A stretch of DNA of 9,170 nucleotides from CAVDWX01 sp963612735 (GTDB taxonomy: Bacteria; Bacillota_I; Bacilli_A; RFN20; CAG-826): positions 1 through 9,170 of the forward strand of contig CAVDWX010000049.1 of assembly GCA_963612735.1 (NCBI GenBank), written 5' to 3'. The position numbers were made by a program, and so were the translations under genes. The stretch's first letter is position 1, and every line of letters starts with the position of its first letter. Positions 7,111 through 9,170 of this stretch are shown here, piece by piece. The notes under the pieces are model-generated. The model was not told the origin of the DNA. It searched no databases and was given only the letters and a program-made list of their open reading frames with translations.

Positions 7111-7824
7111 ATGAATATAGCATTAATTTTAGCAGCGGGAAGTGGATCTCGTATGGGTAATAGTGATAAACCCAAACAATTTCTCCCATTATACGGTAAA
7201 CCTTTACTTATCCATACTGTTGAAGCTTTTGAAATGCATGATGAAATCGACGCCATTGTCATATCTACAAATGAACAATATATCGACCAAGTTAAGATTT
7301 GGTGTAAACAATATGATTTATCTAAAGTTAAAGCGATTGTTGCGGGTGGTAGTTCACGTCAAATTTCTGTTTATAATGGTTTAAAAGGAGTTGGAAGTAT
7401 TGGAGCATCTGATGATGACATTGTTCTAATTCATGATTCCGCTCGCCCATTAATAAGTCAAAAGATTATTTCTTCTAATATTACTGCTTGTTTAAAATAT
7501 GGGGCTGTAGACACGGTTATTAGTGCCACGGATACTATTATCGCCAGTAAAGATGGTTTACAGATTAATGATATTCCTAATCGTAAAGAATTATATCAAG
7601 GCCAAACACCACAAACATTTAGATTTGGTCTTATCTTAAAAGCTCATGAATTAGCAAAAATTAATGAAATTGATAATGTCACTGATGACTGTAAATTAGT
7701 CATTTCCATGGGTGAAAATGTTCATCTTGTGGAGGGTGATAAACTCAATTTTAAAATTACCACATTTGATGATTTAATGATGCTAAAGGCTTTACTTAAA
7801 ATTGGAAAATCTGAGGTTATCTAA
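7111..7824 (+). CDS. tarI: Ribitol-5-phosphate cytidylyltransferase (TarI-like, IspD superfamily)
   Basis: 237 residues. Predicted to join CTP and D-ribitol 5-phosphate to give CDP-ribitol and pyrophosphate in the cytoplasm. The nucleotide-binding loop LAAGSGSRMG is at 7-16, followed by KPKQF (20-24). AGGSSRQISVYNGL, IHDSARPLI, the AVDTVISATDTI segment, YQGQTPQTFRF and the C-terminal NFKITTFDDL are the expected family blocks, and the length is normal. IspD (isoprenoid pathway) shares this fold and most motifs. The choice of TarI rests on the directly overlapping TarJ gene and on close likeness to staphylococcal TarI as remembered, such as EYGAVDTVIDAIDTI. The stop TAA shares its last A with the ATG of tarJ, so the two are co-translated. 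Confidence 0.87.
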   Translation: MNIALILAAGSGSRMGNSDKPKQFLPLYGKPLLIHTVEAFEMHDEIDAIVISTNEQYIDQVKIWCKQYDLSKVKAIVAGGSSRQISVYNGLKGVGSIGASDDDIVLIHDSARPLISQKIISSNITACLKYGAVDTVISATDTIIASKDGLQINDIPNRKELYQGQTPQTFRFGLILKAHELAKINEIDNVTDDCKLVISMGENVHLVEGDKLNFKITTFDDLMMLKALLKIGKSEVI

Positions 7825-8864
7825 TGTTTAAAACAATTTATAAAATAACTTCACCAGAAATTATTGAAGAATTCGTTAATATAGTCGATTATGACAATAC
7901 AAAAGTATTAGTTAAAGTCGATTACATGGCTATCTGCCGAGCGGATATTCGCTACTTTTTAGGCACTAGAGATAAACTAGTTCTAGACCATAAATATCCT
8001 CTTGCTCCAATTCATGAAGCTGTTGGACATATTGTTAAAGACCCCACTCATCATTTTAAAATTGGTGATAAAGTTATCTTGCTCCCTAATTCGGTTGAAA
8101 CAAAATATTTAGAGTTATTTGAAAATCAAAGATGTAGCAATAAAGATTTAGGCAATAATTATGCAACTCATTCGACATTTAGAAGTTCGTCTACGGATGG
8201 CTTTTTGACTACTTTTTGTGCCTTGGAACCTGAATTATTGGTTAAATATGATGATAATGTTCCTCCTTCACTTGCTGTCTTTTCTGAACTATTATCAGTG
8301 GCTTGCTCCGCTTTAAGAAGAATAGATTTTAGTAAAGTGAAACGCTTAGCAATGTTTGGAGACGGGATATTAGGTTACATTACTTATATTGTTCTCACTA
8401 TTGATCATCCTGAAATAGATGTCACTTTATTTGGTGTTAATGATGAAAAAATGAAAATGTTTAAAAATATTAACAGAGCCAAAATTGAGGAATATAAGGG
8501 AGAGAAATTTGATACACTCATCGAAATAGTAGGTGGAAAATATGCTTCTGACGCGATTAATTCAATGATTGAAATAGCCGCTGTAGGAGCCGATCTTCTT
8601 TTAATGGGAGTTTCAGAAGACAAAGTACCTATTAACACGAGACTAATTTTAGAAAAAGGCCTTGTCTTAAAAGGAGCAACTAGAAGTTCTTATGAAGATT
8701 TTAAACATGTTGCTGAATTATTAAAAAATAAAAAAGTACAAGAACTACTCTCCCCAATGGTTTTATCAATTACTACTATTGAAAGCATTGTCGACGTTTA
8801 TAAATGTTTTGATTTAGATATAAACAATCGGACTGTTATTGGTAAAAATATCATGAAGTGGTAA
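7824..8864 (+). CDS. tarJ: Ribulose-5-phosphate reductase (TarJ-like zinc alcohol dehydrogenase)
   Basis: 346 residues; a medium-chain dehydrogenase predicted to reduce D-ribulose 5-phosphate to D-ribitol 5-phosphate with NADPH, supplying TarI. Cys38 in YMAICRADIRYFLGTRD and the pair His64-Glu65 in PIHEAVGH are the likely catalytic zinc ligands. The four-cysteine structural zinc lobe of ordinary alcohol dehydrogenases is absent, as in TarJ. The Rossmann loop is GDGILG (179-184). FRSSSTDGF and NTRLILEKGLVLKG follow the TarJ pattern closely. The start ATG at 7824 overlaps the tarI TAA by one base (TAATG), with GAGG at 7813-7816 seven bases before it. The product should feed ribitol-phosphate polymer synthesis (wall teichoic acid or capsule). 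No polymerase, transferase or exporter gene is in view. Confidence 0.93.
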   Translation: MFKTIYKITSPEIIEEFVNIVDYDNTKVLVKVDYMAICRADIRYFLGTRDKLVLDHKYPLAPIHEAVGHIVKDPTHHFKIGDKVILLPNSVETKYLELFENQRCSNKDLGNNYATHSTFRSSSTDGFLTTFCALEPELLVKYDDNVPPSLAVFSELLSVACSALRRIDFSKVKRLAMFGDGILGYITYIVLTIDHPEIDVTLFGVNDEKMKMFKNINRAKIEEYKGEKFDTLIEIVGGKYASDAINSMIEIAAVGADLLLMGVSEDKVPINTRLILEKGLVLKGATRSSYEDFKHVAELLKNKKVQELLSPMVLSITTIESIVDVYKCFDLDINNRTVIGKNIMKW

Positions 8865-8882
8865 TGGTGTTGTACATTCCAC
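8858..8882 (+). terminator. Possible terminator hairpin at the end of tarJ
   Basis: GTGG-(T)-AATG (8858-8866) pairs with CATTCCAC (8875-8882) across an 8-base loop, with one bulged T. The stem overlaps the tarJ stop codon. The following ATTTATTATA is only partly T-rich, so termination may be weak. Confidence 0.35.
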
Positions 8883-9170
8883 ATTTATTATAAAAAAAGA
8901 TAAAAAAGTCCAGTTTTAAGAGCTTATTGATATTTTTTATTAAAATTTGTGATTATTCAAATTTTATAAAGTATTTATCATCGCCATATGTTCATATCTT
9001 TTTTAAGTGCTTCATCAACAAAAAAAGATTTATATGGGCTTTGATATTATGATGCATTGATTTTACTTTAATCATTTATTCGATGTTGTTTTTCAATTAA
9101 TCTTATCTAGTCATAGAGACTGCGCGCTATTCTGTGTAAACTCAGAAACTCTTTTCTAGCACTTGCTTCT
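8883..9170. other. Terminal region without a confident gene
   Basis: The + strand holds no frame worth calling. One minus-strand frame is open from the window edge to a TAG at 9107-9109 (20 codons) and then stays protein-like between further stops until a TGA at 8978-8980. It may be a broken gene and is discussed as a finding. An imperfect inverted repeat (TCTTTTTT at 8997-9004, AAAAAAGA at 9021-9028) lies within it. No tRNA or other RNA gene is recognisable. Confidence 0.45.
8941..8966. repeat. Perfect 9-8-9 inverted repeat in the downstream spacer
   Basis: TAAAATTTG (8941-8949), loop TGATTATT, and CAAATTTTA (8958-8966) are exact inverted arms. No T-run follows on either strand, so it does not look like a standard terminator. 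It could be a protein-binding dyad or a chance AT-rich palindrome. Confidence 0.5.

Noticed and set aside
252..8864. Use of a Mycoplasma-type code (TGA as Trp)
   Set aside because: All tryptophans in the conserved genes are TGG and every gene is full length under the standard bacterial code.
8988..9044. 18-codon plus-strand frame MFISFLSASSTKKDLYGL
   Set aside because: No Shine-Dalgarno or promoter, short, and likely chance.

Overview
The window is AT-rich and reads throughout with the ordinary bacterial code. All tryptophans are TGG, no major gene needs TGA read as Trp, and the six major genes end in TAA or TAG. Low GC, two HrcA-type CIRCE operators, Shine-Dalgarno sites of the Firmicutes type, a split SWIM/SNF2 gene pair and TarI/TarJ homologues together point to a low-GC Firmicutes (Bacilli/Erysipelotrichia-like or a related uncultured lineage). 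That placement is inference; no marker gene such as rRNA is present. All six confident genes lie on the + strand.

Region 1 (1-1400): an AT-rich leader, then an apparently solitary adenine-specific DNA methyltransferase (252-1370) with no visible Shine-Dalgarno and no restriction endonuclease beside it. A weak AT-rich hairpin follows it.

Region 2 (1400-6146): a strong promoter drives a two-gene operon. The first gene encodes a 494-residue protein whose N-terminus has the shape of a SWIM domain but has lost all four expected zinc ligands. The second encodes a 1068-residue SNF2-family ATPase/translocase with every core motif intact. The genes are 3 bases apart, and the Shine-Dalgarno of the second overlaps the end of the first, so the products are probably made together and may form one DNA-acting complex. 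The methyltransferase upstream may belong to the same theme (DNA modification or defence), but that is only context.

Region 3 (6190-6770): a self-contained heat-shock unit. Two CIRCE operators surround one promoter ahead of an Hsp20 small heat-shock protein, with a clear terminator after it.

Region 4 (6770-8882): about 340 bases of non-coding DNA lead to a promoter with a dyad over its -35 box, a possible 19-codon leader ORF, and then the overlapping pair tarI-tarJ. This pair makes CDP-ribitol from ribulose 5-phosphate for teichoic-acid-like or capsular ribitol-phosphate polymers.

Region 5 (8883-9170): no convincing gene. It holds a perfect 9-8-9 inverted repeat and a minus-strand frame that could be the decayed end of a gene lying beyond the window.

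The most unusual items are the zinc-ligand-less SWIM partner of a SNF2 enzyme, the double CIRCE around a single promoter, and several starts that appear leaderless or nearly so.
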